A DNA stretch of 64,000 bases, taken from Bacillus piscicola. Its GTDB lineage: Bacteria; Bacillota; Bacilli; Bacillales; Marinococcaceae. A program made the position numbers and the translations under genes. Under the pieces are notes generated by a model, which saw only the letters and a list, made by a program, of their open reading frames with translations, ran no database searches and had not been told where the DNA came from. Below are positions 34,478 to 45,435 of the stretch, in pieces (positions within the stretch are counted from its first letter, which is position 1; every line of letters begins with the position of its first letter). The stretch covers positions 1-64,000 of the forward strand of contig NZ_JAJJJF010000002.1 of assembly GCF_022458745.1 (NCBI RefSeq), given 5' to 3'.

Positions 34478-34497
34478 CGCCTGCTGTTAAGCAGGCG
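34478..34497 (-). other. Leader hairpin upstream of rpoY
   Basis: An 8 bp GC-rich stem (34478-34485 with 34490-34497) lies in the 5' leader of the rpoY-rnjA transcript, 55 bp before the start. It may protect the 5' end of the message; no T tract follows. Confidence 0.5.
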
Positions 34498-34530
34498 ATA
34501 TCTCCTAATATAAACGTGTTAATAAGGATT

Positions 34531-34559
34531 TTGACAGTATTATTATAATGGTGGATAAT
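34531..34559 (+). promoter_or_regulatory. Sigma-A-type promoter facing ykrA
   Basis: TTGACA at 34531 and GATAAT at 34554 with a 17 bp spacer face rightwards. The first long gene downstream is ykrA at 34944, which implies a leader of about 375 bases or a short gene between. Confidence 0.5.
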
Positions 34560-34577
34560 AACAGCCGACTCTACATT

Positions 34578-34597
34578 CGTTGTATTATAATACAACG
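34578..34597. promoter_or_regulatory. Perfect 20 bp palindrome
   Basis: CGTTGTATTA and TAATACAACG are exact inverted halves without spacer. It lies about 12-31 bases after the expected start point of the promoter at 34531, a position where a bound repressor could block transcription. The TTGTAT/ATACAA arms resemble GntR-type operators, but the binding protein is not known. Confidence 0.5.
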
Positions 34598-34696
34598 GAA
34601 TTCAGATGAAAATATTGGGACCGCAAGTATTCAATTAACAAATTGTAATCGATTTGGCTTTTTTTTTCAACTAAACAGAAAGAGGAAGCGATACCT

Positions 34697-34774
34697 ATGC
34701 AGGAATATACCGGTTTCCAGGAAGCAGATCGCGGCAGCGTCTTAGCAGTTTTTTACGCCATTTTTTTAACATAA
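34697..34774 (+). CDS. Candidate 25-residue small protein
   Basis: An ATG frame of 25 codons (MQEYTGFQEADR, then a hydrophobic end VLAVFYAIFLT) follows GAGGAAG at reasonable spacing, inside the 520 bp between rpoY and ykrA. I do not recognise it. It could be a leader peptide or chance. The remainder of this intergenic region contains the promoter, the palindrome and AT-rich DNA without clear features. Confidence 0.3.
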   Translation: MQEYTGFQEADRGSVLAVFYAIFLT

Positions 34775-34943
34775 TCGATCTCCTTTCTTTGTGAACATTC
34801 AACTCATTCGTTAGTGTGGCTTATTTAAGTATTTTTTTTCACTGAAATAAATGGCAAGTCAGGTTTTATACCCGTTAATTAAAAATGTGGTAAGATTACT
34901 TTCAATCACCCAAAAAAAGCAGCGAATGAGAAGAGGTGGGTTC

Positions 34944-35720
34944 ATGACAGAGCCAAGGATTGTATTTTTTGATATTGACGGAACGTTATATACGGAAGAA
35001 ATGACATTGCCCACATCAGCGAAGGAAGCAATCAGGGAGTTGCAAGAAAAAGGAATACACACCGCAATCGCCACGGGAAGAGCACCATTTATGTTCGAAA
35101 CGTTGCGTAAGGAGCTGAACATCGATACTTTCGTCAGCTTTAACGGTTCTTACGTCGTGGTGGATGGAAAGGTGATCCGCAAAAAGCCGCTAGACACAAA
35201 TACGATTGTCTCCCTGCAAAAGACGGCTGAAGCAAGGAAACATCCGATGGTTTTTCTAGACCATGAAAAAGCAGCTGCAGACATAGGAGATCACGGTCAC
35301 ATTGCCGAAAGTTTGGGGTTTTTGAAAGTTCCATATCCACCGGTCAGTAAAGATTTCTATAAAGAACATGATATTTATCAAGCTTTGCTATTCTGTGAGG
35401 CAGAGGAGGAAAATAACTACGTAGATCAATTTGACACCTTGCATTTTATTCGGTGGCACCCACGTTCTCTCGATATCCTGCCGGCTGGAGGTTCGAAAGC
35501 AGAAGGGCTCCGGGCTGTTACTGATTATTTAGGTTATTCGATGAACGAAACAGCAGCTTTTGGAGATGCACTTAACGATATTGAGATGTTAGAAGAGGCC
35601 GGAATAGGGATAGCCATGGGAAATGCGTTTCAAGAAGTGAAACAAGCGGCCGATTTAGTGACCTCATCTGTTCATGAAAACGGGGTACGTACGGGGCTCG
35701 AGAGGATCGGGTTATTATAA
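34944..35720 (+). CDS. ykrA: Cof-type HAD hydrolase YkrA
   Basis: A 258-residue HAD phosphatase with motif I FFDIDGTLY (residues 8-16), motif II in ATGRAPF and motif IV GDALNDIEML. The C2 cap places it with Cof/YkrA sugar or nucleotide phosphatases. The ATG at 34944 follows AAGAGGTGGG; the open frame extends upstream without a site. It is in the conserved position between rpoY and def. The substrate is unknown. Confidence 0.88.
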   Translation: MTEPRIVFFDIDGTLYTEEMTLPTSAKEAIRELQEKGIHTAIATGRAPFMFETLRKELNIDTFVSFNGSYVVVDGKVIRKKPLDTNTIVSLQKTAEARKHPMVFLDHEKAAADIGDHGHIAESLGFLKVPYPPVSKDFYKEHDIYQALLFCEAEEENNYVDQFDTLHFIRWHPRSLDILPAGGSKAEGLRAVTDYLGYSMNETAAFGDALNDIEMLEEAGIGIAMGNAFQEVKQAADLVTSSVHENGVRTGLERIGLL

Positions 35721-35757
35721 AAAACGAGCGTGGAAAAGATTTCCATGCTCGTTTTTT
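35719..35757. terminator. Bidirectional terminator between ykrA and def
   Basis: A 17 bp stem (35719-35735 with 35741-35757, one G.U) with A and T tracts overlaps both 3' ends; the ykrA stop lies in the left arm. Confidence 0.9.
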
Positions 35758-36301
35758 ATAGTTTTGGGAGATCTCTTTTGAACTTTCCGTTGTAATCGGC
35801 TATCCGATCATAAAACATAATTCCATTCAAATGATCAAGTTCATGTTGAAAAACAATTGCCGGCAACCCGCGAAGCCGGAGCTTAATTGTTTCATTTTCC
35901 AAGGTAGTTGCCGTAATGGTGATCCGCTTATAGCGCGGCACGATGCCAGGAACGTCTCGGTCTACTGATAAACAGCCTTCGCCCCCCTCTAAGTGAGTCT
36001 CTTCAATAGAATGACTAACCATTTTAGGGTTAAAAAAGCCATAGCTATACAGGTCGTCGTGTTCATCTGTTACATGCATGGCAAACATTCTTTTCGTAAC
36101 ACCTAGTTGAGGAGCAGCTAGTCCTACTCCTGAACGCAATTGGTGTTTCTCAGCTATTTCCGGGTTCTGGCTGTTTTTTATGAATTCCAGCATTTTTGTT
36201 AGCGTTTCTCTATCTTCTGCTGTCGGCGGCAGTTCCACTTCAGCGGCTACTTTGCGTAAAGCGGGGTGGCCTTCCCGAACGATATCTGTCATCGTAAGCA
36301 T
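35756..36301 (-). CDS. def: Peptide deformylase
   Basis: A 181-residue deformylase with the three metal motifs: GVGLAAPQ (58-65), EGCLSV (Cys110) and QHELDH (His153, His157). The length and extended loop fit the Bacillus DefB (YkrB) type. It removes the N-formyl group from nascent proteins. It lies convergent with ykrA. Confidence 0.95.
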   Translation of the reverse strand: MLTMTDIVREGHPALRKVAAEVELPPTAEDRETLTKMLEFIKNSQNPEIAEKHQLRSGVGLAAPQLGVTKRMFAMHVTDEHDDLYSYGFFNPKMVSHSIEETHLEGGEGCLSVDRDVPGIVPRYKRITITATTLENETIKLRLRGLPAIVFQHELDHLNGIMFYDRIADYNGKFKRDLPKL

Positions 36302-36437
36302 GTCCCTCGATCACTCCTACATACATTGAGAAATATTAGTATTCATTAAGTATAGCAGAAATGCTTTTTGCAACAAAGAAAAAGTAGGAAGGCCGGCAGC
36401 AGGGCTATATTGCCTGCTGCCGGAAACCTTGTTTTTG

Positions 36438-36656
36438 TTAGTCTCTACAACCGAAATTAGATGCGCCAACGATAATGAGGAGAATGAACAAGACGACAAT
36501 TAAAGCAAAACCGCCGCCGCGTCCGTATCCTCCCCCGCAGTGTCCACCGCCGTACCCGTAACCACCGACTGCGCCGCCGCAGTTGCCGACTGCACCGCCG
36601 TAGCCTCCTACTGGTCCGCCGAAACCGCATGGATCATAACCTTGGTTGCCCCACAT
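36438..36656 (-). CDS. YjcZ-family protein with long Gly/Tyr head
   Basis: A 72-residue protein: residues 1-48 are mainly Gly, Tyr, Cys and Asn (repeats of GGAVG and YGGG), and residues 49-66 are the YjcZ membrane helix [17 protein letters not shown]. The head is much longer than in the 29-31 residue paralogues at 12.1-12.4 kb. The ATG follows AAGGAGGC. A spore role is inferred from the family. Confidence 0.83.
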   Translation of the reverse strand: MWGNQGYDPCGFGGPVGGYGGAVGNCGGAVGGYGYGGGHCGGGYGRGGGFALIVVLFILLIIVGASNFGCRD

Positions 36657-36857
36657 ATGATCTGCCTCCTTGTAGAAAAAATCAACCCACTTTTTGGGGG
36701 TTTCCCTATAACAGTATGCAACGTTCTTTGTATGTGAGTGGGCGGTAGCAAAAATATTTTGGTTATTGAATTAGCAGGTACATTGATTTAGAATAAAAAA
36801 TGCACAATAGCAAAATTTAGCGATTTATGGTAAATAGATGTTGCAGGGAGGAGAAAC

Positions 36858-37574
36858 GTGGTGCGATTAGGATATAAAAAAAGTATGCTGGCATGCGGAC
36901 TGGCAGGGATGATTTTACTTCTTGGTGCATGCGGAAAATCAGCAGAAGAAAAAACTTATGCTCATTTAGAGGAGGCAGTGTCGATTGAGAGCTCTTTTCA
37001 AGAGCAACAGGATCCATTGCGAAAACTGGAGGAAAAGGAAGAAAGTCTCTATGAAAAAATGCTAACTCTTGATTCAGAGGAGACAGATAAAATCCAGAAA
37101 CATTCCAAACAAGCAGTTGAGTTAGCTAACGAACGTGAAGACTTGCTAAATAAGGAGAAAGAAAGTATCGAAGCGGCGTATGAAGAATATAAAAAAGCAG
37201 TAGAAGACATGAAAGACGTCGAAGGAGCAGCAAAAGAAGTGAAGGCAGTGCAGCAAGCTATGGATGACCGCTACGGTGCTTATCAGTCACTTCACGAAAC
37301 GTATCTGACCGCAATAAAAAAAGATGTGCAACTTTATAAGAGCCTCACAAAAGAAAACTTAACATTGGAGACACTTAAGAAAAAGATCGATGCTGTCAAT
37401 GATACATACGCAGATGTTGCAAAACAGAGCGAGAAATTCAACCGTTTTACGGATCAGTATAATGAAGCTAAAACAGCTCTTTATGAAAAGGCCGGCTTTG
37501 AACTCAAAAGCTCTGGGACGGAAAAAACAGATGACAAGAATAAATCTACAGAAACAGAAGAAAAGAAAGAATAA
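36858..37574 (+). CDS. ykyA: YkyA-family cell-wall lipoprotein
   Basis: A 238-residue lipoprotein, lipobox LLGAC at about 21-25, followed by an almost entirely helical, coiled-coil Glu/Lys-rich body and a charged tail. YkyA is a putative cell-wall-binding lipoprotein found directly upstream of pdhA in bacilli. A GGGAGGAG site precedes adjacent GTG codons at 36858 and 36861, and either could start translation. Confidence 0.88.
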   Translation: MVRLGYKKSMLACGLAGMILLLGACGKSAEEKTYAHLEEAVSIESSFQEQQDPLRKLEEKEESLYEKMLTLDSEETDKIQKHSKQAVELANEREDLLNKEKESIEAAYEEYKKAVEDMKDVEGAAKEVKAVQQAMDDRYGAYQSLHETYLTAIKKDVQLYKSLTKENLTLETLKKKIDAVNDTYADVAKQSEKFNRFTDQYNEAKTALYEKAGFELKSSGTEKTDDKNKSTETEEKKE

Positions 37575-37580
37575 CGACAG

Positions 37581-37636
37581 AAAAAGGTTGTTTGAAGAGA
37601 CGAACAGATTACTTGTCTTTTGAGGCAGCCTTTTTT
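37581..37636 (+). terminator. Terminator after ykyA
   Basis: An extended stem of about 21 bp (37581-37601 with 37615-37635; several wobbles, one mismatch) is followed by T residues. Confidence 0.75.
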
Positions 37637-37770
37637 CATGTTTGCATATGAATCCGTTTACAATCAGAATAACTGTATTTAAAAGTTTTCTTAATGATAT
37701 ATAACAGTTTGGAGAAATGAGAGTTTGTTTCCTAATATAAAAACCGTAAAGAGTGTTACAACTAAAAAGG

Positions 37771-37798
37771 TTGACGAACATTTTGGTTCTGGTATATT
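37771..37798 (+). promoter_or_regulatory. pdhA promoter and long leader
   Basis: TTGACG at 37771 and TATATT at 37793 (16 bp spacer) would give a leader of about 265 bases before pdhA. The leader has small dyads (GTTTCA at 37818 with TGAAAC at 37842; TAAGCA with TGCTTA near 37998-38015), but I recognise no riboswitch. No gene lies in 37637-38074. Confidence 0.5.
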
Positions 37799-38068
37799 CT
37801 AAACATTGGGTCGGGTTGTTTCATTTCGAAAACGAATAATTTGAAACAGAGCACTCGATTTAGAAAGGTATATGTAAGATTACAGGCGCCTGGGGAAGGG
37901 TATCCTATCGCAAGAGAGGTAAAAGAGTGATGTTTTAAAGAGAGATGGTTACCCTAAAATATATAAAATAGCACACGATAATACGATTGTAGCGAGCTAA
38001 GCATTACTTGCTTAACCTCTGCTGCATCGTCCACCAGGATGATAACCGTGAATGAAAGGAAGAGGTGA

Positions 38069-39160
<1,092 letters not shown>

Positions 39161-39163
39161 GCT

Positions 39164-40141
39164 ATGGCGCAAATGACAATGATTCAAGCGATAACGGATG
39201 CAATGCGTACGGAGCTGAAAAACGACGAAAACGTACTTGTTTTCGGGGAAGACGTGGGGCAAAACGGCGGTGTATTCCGTGCAACAGAAGGCTTGCAGGA
39301 TGAATTTGGTGAGGAGCGAGTGTTTGATACTCCGCTTGCTGAATCTGGGATTAGCGGGCTTGCAATCGGCCTTGGTTTAACAGGATTCCGCCCAGTAATG
39401 GAAATTCAGTTTTTTGGGTTTTTATTCGAAACAATGGACGGTGTTGCCGGACAGATGGCACGGATGCGTTATCGTTCCGGCGGTCATTACCACTCACCGA
39501 TTACGATACGCTCGCCGTTCGGCGGCGGGGTGAAAACACCGGAGTTGCACGCTGATAATTTGGAAGGTTTAATGGCACAGTCACCTGGCCTTAAGGTTGT
39601 CATTCCATCCACTCCTTACGATGCAAAAGGGCTTTTAATTGCAGCGATCCGTGATAATGATCCTGTCGTATTCTTAGAACACATGAAGCTTTATCGTTCA
39701 TTTCGTGAAGAGGTACCGGAAGAAGAATACACGGTTGAAATAGGGAAAGCAGATGTGAAAAGGGAAGGAAAAGATATCACGATTGTTACGTACGGGGCAA
39801 TGGTTCATACTTCATTAAAGGCAGCTGATGAATTAGCGGAAGAAGGAATCGAAGCAGAAGTCATTGATTTGCGTACTGTTAGCCCGGTCGATATGAAGAC
39901 AGTGGTGGAATCAGTTAAGAAAACGAACCGTGCCATTGTTGTCCAAGAAGCTCAACGACAAGCGGGAATTGCGGCAAATGTAGCAGCCGACATTAGTGAG
40001 CAGGCCATTTTACACTTAGAGGCTCCAGTTCTTCGTGTAACAGCGCCGGATACAGTTTATCCGTTCGCAGCAGCAGAGGACGTCTGGCTGCCGGGTACTA
40101 AAGATATCATCGGAAAAACAAAAGCTGTTATGCACTTTTAG
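39164..40141 (+). CDS. pdhB: Pyruvate dehydrogenase E1 beta
   Basis: A 325-residue E1 beta of usual length, with transketolase pyrimidine-binding segments ([34 protein letters not shown]) and the C-terminal domain [10 protein letters not shown]. It forms the E1 heterotetramer with PdhA. A gap of 109 bp with a stable hairpin separates it from pdhC. Confidence 0.97.
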   Translation: MAQMTMIQAITDAMRTELKNDENVLVFGEDVGQNGGVFRATEGLQDEFGEERVFDTPLAESGISGLAIGLGLTGFRPVMEIQFFGFLFETMDGVAGQMARMRYRSGGHYHSPITIRSPFGGGVKTPELHADNLEGLMAQSPGLKVVIPSTPYDAKGLLIAAIRDNDPVVFLEHMKLYRSFREEVPEEEYTVEIGKADVKREGKDITIVTYGAMVHTSLKAADELAEEGIEAEVIDLRTVSPVDMKTVVESVKKTNRAIVVQEAQRQAGIAANVAADISEQAILHLEAPVLRVTAPDTVYPFAAAEDVWLPGTKDIIGKTKAVMHF

Positions 40142-40162
40142 TGATAGAAATTCGCAGCGAAA

Positions 40163-40197
40163 GATAGAACGCCGAGAAGAACCTGCGGTGTTCTATC
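40163..40197 (+). other. Hairpin between pdhB and pdhC
   Basis: A 12 bp stem (40163-40174 with 40186-40197, one G.U) lies between the E1 and E2 genes. It has only a short T-rich tail, so it may be an RNA processing or 3'-protecting structure that sets different E1 and E2/E3 levels, rather than a full terminator. Confidence 0.55.
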
Positions 40198-40250
40198 CTT
40201 CTGATTTTACGACAGATACAGCAATCAGATAACTAAAGGAGGCAAAACTA

Positions 40251-41546
40251 GTGGCGTTCGAATTTAAACTCCCAGATATTGGCGAAGGGATTCACGAAGG
40301 GGAAATCGTCAAATGGTTTGTGAAACCAGGCGATGAAATTAAAGAAGATGACACGCTCGTAGAAGTTCAAAACGACAAAGCCGTCGTGGAAATACCTTCC
40401 CCAGTTGACGGTACGGTGAAAGATGTAAAAGTAGATGAGGGAACTACCGCTGTCGTCGGTGACGTCATCCTTGTTATTGATGACGGTAGTGAAGATACAC
40501 CTGCGAGCGATGAGGAAGAAAAACCGGACACAAAGAAAGAAGAGAAGCAAGAAGAAGCTCCAAAACAAGAAGAAAAAGAAGCAGAAAAGACTAATGAAAC
40601 AACTGCTAAAAGTGAAAAAACTGATGAAGACAAGCGTGTTATCGCAATGCCTTCTGTCCGTAAATTTGCCCGCGAAAAAGATGTTTCTATCCAAGATGTG
40701 CAGGGAAGCGGTAAAAATGGACGCATCCTTAAAGAAGATGTAGAGGCATTTTTATCAGGTGGTCAAGAAAAGCAAGAAGATACAGGGGCGGAGGACCAAG
40801 CATCCCCTTCAGCTGCAACTTCAACTTCTACGCAAGATACAGGTACTTTGGAGGAGCGAGTGCCGCTTAAAGGAATCCGCAAGTCAATTGCGAAAGCGAT
40901 GGTTAATTCTAAGCATACGGCACCGCACGTCACCCATATGGATGAAGTTGACGTGACCAATTTAGTCGCAAGCCGCAAGAAATTCAAACCTGTGGCTGCA
41001 GAGAAAGATATTAAATTAACGTACTTGCCTTATGTTGTGAAGGCCTTAACGTCAGCATTGCGAGAGTTCCCGGCGTTAAATGCTTCAATTGATGATGATA
41101 ACGAAGAAATTATCTACAAAAAGTATTATAATATTGGTATTGCCGCGGATACTGACCAAGGTTTGGTAGTCCCGGTTGTAAAAGAAGCGGATCGTAAGTC
41201 GATTTTCATGCTGGCTGACGAAATTAATCAGCTCGCTGTTAAAGCACGAGACGGCAAATTGACGTCCGAAGAAATGAAAGGCGGATCGTGCACAATTTCA
41301 AACTTAGGTTCGGCGCAAGGGCAGTGGTTTACTCCGGTAATCAACCACCCGGAAGTTGCGATCCTGGGAATTGGTCGCATCGAAGAAAAAGCGGTTGTTC
41401 GTGACGGAGAAGTTGTCATAGCCCCAATGCTTGCCTTATCCTTAAGTTATGATCATCGGCTTGTCGACGGCATGACAGCCCAACTTGCACTAAACCATGT
41501 GAAGCGCTTGTTGAACGATCCAGAATTAATAGTGATGGAGGGTTAA
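40251..41546 (+). CDS. pdhC: Dihydrolipoamide acetyltransferase (PDH E2)
   Basis: A 431-residue E2: one lipoyl domain at about 2-80 (lipoylated Lys43 in NDKAVVEI), an acidic Glu/Lys linker, the E1/E3-binding domain at about 127-165 ([10 protein letters not shown]), an Ala/Ser/Thr linker, and the catalytic domain with SYDHRLVDG (His402, Asp406). The linker is strongly acidic. The GTG follows AAAGGAGGC. It forms the PDH core and transfers acetyl groups to CoA. Confidence 0.97.
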   Translation: MAFEFKLPDIGEGIHEGEIVKWFVKPGDEIKEDDTLVEVQNDKAVVEIPSPVDGTVKDVKVDEGTTAVVGDVILVIDDGSEDTPASDEEEKPDTKKEEKQEEAPKQEEKEAEKTNETTAKSEKTDEDKRVIAMPSVRKFAREKDVSIQDVQGSGKNGRILKEDVEAFLSGGQEKQEDTGAEDQASPSAATSTSTQDTGTLEERVPLKGIRKSIAKAMVNSKHTAPHVTHMDEVDVTNLVASRKKFKPVAAEKDIKLTYLPYVVKALTSALREFPALNASIDDDNEEIIYKKYYNIGIAADTDQGLVVPVVKEADRKSIFMLADEINQLAVKARDGKLTSEEMKGGSCTISNLGSAQGQWFTPVINHPEVAILGIGRIEEKAVVRDGEVVIAPMLALSLSYDHRLVDGMTAQLALNHVKRLLNDPELIVMEG

Positions 41547-41548
41547 TA

Positions 41549-42964
41549 ATGGTTGTAGGAGATTTTCCAGAAGAAGTAGACACGCTCGTCATTGGTTCCG
41601 GCCCCGGGGGTTACGTTGCTGCGATACGTGCGGCCCAACTCGGCCAAAAGGTAACAATTGTCGAAAAAGGAAGCATTGGTGGTGTTTGCCTGAATGTCGG
41701 GTGCATCCCTTCTAAAGCATTAATTCAAGCTGGTCATCGCTACGATGAGGCTAAATCAGGCGGAGAGGACATGGGAATTACCACCGAAAATGTAAAAGTA
41801 AATTTTACAAAAGTACAGGAATGGAAAAATGGCATTGTTAAAAAATTGACTGGTGGCGTCGAATCCCTGTTAAAAGGAAACAACATCGAAATCGTAAAAG
41901 GAGAAGCTTATTTTTCTGACGAAAATTCGGTGAAAGTGTCGACAGATGAGTATAAATCACAAACGTACAAATTTAAAAATTGTATCCTTGCTACTGGTAC
42001 ACACCCAGTGGAGCTGCCTAATTTCAAATTTAGCGATAAGATCATTGATTCAACAGGAGCATTGGAACTGACAGAAATACCAGAAAAGCTGGTCGTAGTT
42101 GGCGGCGGCTATATTGGGATTGAATTAGCGGGTGTATATGCAAATTTAGGTTCCGAAGTAGTCGTACTTGAAGGGGAAAAACGAATTCTCACCGGGTTTG
42201 AAAAACAAATGGCTCAGCTCGTTCAGCGCAGTCTAAAGAAAAAAGGTGTTAAGTTCCATACCCAAGCCAAGGCGAAAAATGCCGAAGAAACGGATAAAGG
42301 CGTTACTATAACGGCAGAAGTAAAAGACAAAGAAAAAACATTTGAGGCCGATTATGTCCTCGTCTCCTGCGGCCGGAAGCCAAACACAGAAGAACTTGGT
42401 CTCGAGCAGCTCGGTGTCGAGTTGGATGACAAGGGCTTAATCAAAGTTGACAAACAATGTCGTACAAGTAAGAAGAACATTTATGCAATCGGAGACATTG
42501 TTGATGGTCCGCAACTTGCGCATAAAGCCTCTTATGAAGGGAAAGTAGCTGCAGAAGCGATCAGTGGTAATGCAGCAGAAGTAGATTATTTAGGCATTCC
42601 AATGGTCGTTTTCTCTGAGCCTGAGCTTGCGAGCGTAGGTTATACAGAGAGTGAGGCAAAAGAAGCAGGCTATGATGTTGTTGGAGCTAAATTTCCGTTC
42701 CAGGCAAATGGCCGTGCGCTGTCTTTGAACAATGCAGACGGCTTCATGAAGTTGGTAACTCGTAAAGAAGACGGGCTCGTAATCGGTGCACAAATTGCCG
42801 GTCCAAGTGCTTCAGACATGATTGCAGAAGCAGGACTTGCGATTGAAGCAGGGATGACTGCAGAAGATATTGCACTCACCATCCACGCCCATCCAACCCT
42901 CGGAGAGATCACGATGGAAACAGCCGAAGTTGCACTTGGAACACCAGTGCATATTGCCAAATAA
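41549..42964 (+). CDS. pdhD: Dihydrolipoamide dehydrogenase (E3)
   Basis: A 471-residue flavoprotein with FAD motif GSGPGG (16-21), redox pair Cys47/Cys52 in [14 protein letters not shown], the NAD motif [10 protein letters not shown], and the C-terminal His-Glu in HAHPTLGE. It reoxidises the lipoyl group of E2. It starts 2 bp after pdhC and ends the operon, which is closed by the hairpin at 43006. Confidence 0.97.
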   Translation: MVVGDFPEEVDTLVIGSGPGGYVAAIRAAQLGQKVTIVEKGSIGGVCLNVGCIPSKALIQAGHRYDEAKSGGEDMGITTENVKVNFTKVQEWKNGIVKKLTGGVESLLKGNNIEIVKGEAYFSDENSVKVSTDEYKSQTYKFKNCILATGTHPVELPNFKFSDKIIDSTGALELTEIPEKLVVVGGGYIGIELAGVYANLGSEVVVLEGEKRILTGFEKQMAQLVQRSLKKKGVKFHTQAKAKNAEETDKGVTITAEVKDKEKTFEADYVLVSCGRKPNTEELGLEQLGVELDDKGLIKVDKQCRTSKKNIYAIGDIVDGPQLAHKASYEGKVAAEAISGNAAEVDYLGIPMVVFSEPELASVGYTESEAKEAGYDVVGAKFPFQANGRALSLNNADGFMKLVTRKEDGLVIGAQIAGPSASDMIAEAGLAIEAGMTAEDIALTIHAHPTLGEITMETAEVALGTPVHIAK

Positions 42965-42978
42965 TAAACCAAATAAAA

Positions 42979-43438
42979 GGGGCTGTACCAAAGGTCTCTA
43001 AACTGAAAAGTCATGGACACCTCAAAAAAGATGGTGTCCATGACTTTTTTATTCTGTATGCTTCTTTTGACGGCGTATGAACGGACAACTCCAAGCCGGA
43101 CTTAAGAGGCGGTTTATTTGTGTGATGGGCATAGGAATGGTGGATTGTTTTTTCGTCCAATAATTTGAATGGCGATCAGGTGAGACGCCTGCGGGACGTC
43201 GGCTAAACACGGCCACGTCCTGTGGCCAACGCCGACACTAACACGTCCTGTGCGTCGAAGTATGAGCTTTAGCTAACCGACGGTGATCTTCCGTCGGTTA
43301 GCTGAAGCTTTGCCCGCGGCAGGCGAACCTGAAGAGCCATTTATACGAAAAGATATAAGCTAATCTTCACGACAAATCTTATAGAATTGAAAAAAGGGCT
43401 GACAAAAGGTCATTCTTAAGACCTTTTGATACAGCCCC
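42979..43438. mobile_element. MITE-like element, copy B
   Basis: A 460 bp segment with terminal inverted repeats GGGGCTGTACCAAAGGTC (42979-42996) and GACCTTTTGATACAGCCCC (43420-43438). It is homologous to copy A at 26053-26467 over the right two thirds: GAATGGCGATCAGGTGAGAC, CGCCTGCGGG, the CCGTCGGTTAGCTGAAG block, CCCGCGGCAGGCGAACCTG and the right-end hairpin. It carries about 80 bp more in the middle, with stacked hairpins and two ACGTCCTGTG units. A perfect 13 bp stem lies at 43271-43303. It has no coding capacity and separates the convergent pdhD and opuD-like genes. Confidence 0.72.
43006..43050 (+). terminator. Terminator of the pdh operon, inside repeat copy B
   Basis: A perfect 16 bp stem (43006-43021 with 43033-43048) and T tract. 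It belongs to the left part of the MITE-like element, so the operon appears to use a terminator supplied by the repeat. Confidence 0.85.
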
Positions 43439-43504
43439 TCACCGTTGGAATCCCCTTCCTCAAAAATCCAATAAGATTTTAGGTGGGGGAGGATGTCAAT
43501 GCTT

Positions 43505-45109
43505 CTAATGATCACGAAGATCTTTTACTTGTTTTTTTAATCTCTCTTTTTCCTTTTTCAACTGTTCTCTCTCTTGTTTTAAGCGGTTACGTTCTGCTTG
43601 GATGACTGCTTTGTCGGTTTGAAGAATTGCTTTTTCGCTTCTTAATGCCTTTAAAATAGAGAACACCATTAAGTACATAATGACTGTAAAAGGAAGCGCC
43701 GCGATAATCATAGCAGTTTCAAGTCCTGCAAGGCCGCCGAAATATAAAAGAACGGCTGCGGCTGATGATTGGATGAGCCCCCAAATCATTTTGACAGAGA
43801 TGGGAGGATTTAAGCTGCCGTTTGTCGTTTGCATACCAAGTACGAAAGTTGCTGAATCTGCCGATGTAACAAAAAAAGATACAATTAAAAGAATAGCGAG
43901 TGTAATCATCGCAGGTGCTAATGGAAATTGGTCCAAAAGGGTGAACAAGGCGATCTCGTCCCCTAGTGTTGTCATCACTTCATAAAGTTTTCCGCCGAGG
44001 GCATTGTCTATGGAAATTCCTGTACCCCCAAAAACAGAGAACCACAGGGCACCGAAAAGAGTCGGAACAGCCAACACCCCTACTACAAACTCGCGGATCG
44101 TACGCCCTCTGGAAACGCGTGCAATAAACGTACCGACAAATGGAGACCATGCAATCCACCAAGACCAGTAAAAGATCGTCCAGCTCTCGAGCCAACCTCT
44201 ATCTCCGGAGAAAGTAGCGGTGCTAAAGCTCATGCTCGGCAGGTTTTGCAAATAATGACCGATCGTCGTTGTAAAGACGTCTAAAATATAAACGGTAGGA
44301 CCTACAATGAGCAGGAATAACATTAAGCCAATCGCCAAATAAACGTTGGTCATGCTTAGAATGCGAATTCCTTTATTAAGTCCGGTACCTGCCGAAATAA
44401 GATATAGAACGGTAATAAAGGCAATCACGATCAGTTGTGTACCGATATTATTAGGGATGAAATCAAAGGTGAAGCTGAGTCCGCCCGTTACTTGAGCAGC
44501 ACCGAAACCTAACGAAGTGGCTACACCAAAAATTGTAGCAAAGACGACTATCACATTGACAAGTGTTCCGAGTGGACCGTCGACACGATCTCCCAAAATC
44601 GGTCGCAGTACAGCACTAAGCACCCCTGGAGAATCGTGACGAAATTTAAAGTACGCCAGGGAAAGTGCGACGACAGAATAAATGGCCCACGGATGAATAC
44701 CCCAGTGAAAAAAAGAATACTGCAAGGCCGCAGCCGCTGCGGCACTTGATTCGGGCTCTTGTACGGGTGGGCCGTAATAATGGTAAAGTGGTTCTGCTAC
44801 TCCCCAGAAAACAAGCCCGATACCCATGCCGGCTGTAAATAAGAAAGCAAACCAGGTGAAATAGCTGTATTCTGGTTTTTCATCCGGCTTTCCTAATTTT
44901 ATTTTGCCATACGGACTGAAAACCAAATAAATCGCAAAAATCACAAATGCAGTAGCGGACAACAAGTAGAACCAACCAAGATTTTCGGAAATAAATGATT
45001 GAATACTTCCAAGCACCTTTTCCGTGTTCTTTGGGGCAACCGCACCCCAGATAATAAATAACAGTGCGATGGAGAAAGAGATGTAGAACACTGGTGTCAA
45101 TTTCCTCAT
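43505..45109 (-). CDS. Glycine betaine transporter, OpuD/BetL-like (BCCT)
   Basis: A BCCT carrier of 534 residues (539 if the GTG at 45124 is used; AAAGGTGG favours 45109). It has the canonical Na+/betaine motifs GMGIGLVFWGVAEP and the full Trp box WSWWIAWSPFVGTFIARVSRG, unlike the carrier at 5508. A C-terminal tail of about 50 charged residues (EQLKKEKERLKKQVKDLRDH) forms a coiled coil that may sense ionic strength, as in BetP. It imports compatible solute under salt stress. It is a single gene. Confidence 0.9.
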   Translation of the reverse strand: MRKLTPVFYISFSIALLFIIWGAVAPKNTEKVLGSIQSFISENLGWFYLLSATAFVIFAIYLVFSPYGKIKLGKPDEKPEYSYFTWFAFLFTAGMGIGLVFWGVAEPLYHYYGPPVQEPESSAAAAAALQYSFFHWGIHPWAIYSVVALSLAYFKFRHDSPGVLSAVLRPILGDRVDGPLGTLVNVIVVFATIFGVATSLGFGAAQVTGGLSFTFDFIPNNIGTQLIVIAFITVLYLISAGTGLNKGIRILSMTNVYLAIGLMLFLLIVGPTVYILDVFTTTIGHYLQNLPSMSFSTATFSGDRGWLESWTIFYWSWWIAWSPFVGTFIARVSRGRTIREFVVGVLAVPTLFGALWFSVFGGTGISIDNALGGKLYEVMTTLGDEIALFTLLDQFPLAPAMITLAILLIVSFFVTSADSATFVLGMQTTNGSLNPPISVKMIWGLIQSSAAAVLLYFGGLAGLETAMIIAALPFTVIMYLMVFSILKALRSEKAILQTDKAVIQAERNRLKQEREQLKKEKERLKKQVKDLRDH

Positions 45110-45250
45110 ACTAAAAAGAACCACCTTTCCTTACATATTAGCTATTGTGTGAGTTGATGTCTGGTTAGTAAATTGGTTCGACACGTACTGCACGGTATTC
45201 TTTTTATTATTTGTCATGACAGACACCCTGATACTAAAAGCACCGCGGAT

Positions 45251-45278
45251 ATTATAACATTACCGTATATAGTTGCAA
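45251..45278 (-). promoter_or_regulatory. Sigma-A-type promoter for the OpuD-like gene
   Basis: On the minus strand TTGCAA (45278-45273) and TATAAT (45256-45251) are 16 bp apart, about 140 bp before the start. The other parts of the 45110-45435 gap are AT-rich with no further feature seen. Confidence 0.55.
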
Positions 45279-45435
45279 CCGTTTCGCAATCAGTACGTAT
45301 ATATATACCCTATCAAAGCATGCCCTAACCAATAGTATGTAGAAAACACTGACTTTTTACGTTTTTTTATTTTTTTTCGCCGTATTTTACCTTTTTTTGC
45401 TATGATGGAAAAAGAAATAGGAGTGGAGGGATAAA

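Noticed and set aside
34548-34745. 65-residue frame between rpoY and ykrA
   Set aside because: It reads through the promoter and the palindrome and has no ribosome site; the shorter frame at 34697 is the better, still weak, candidate.
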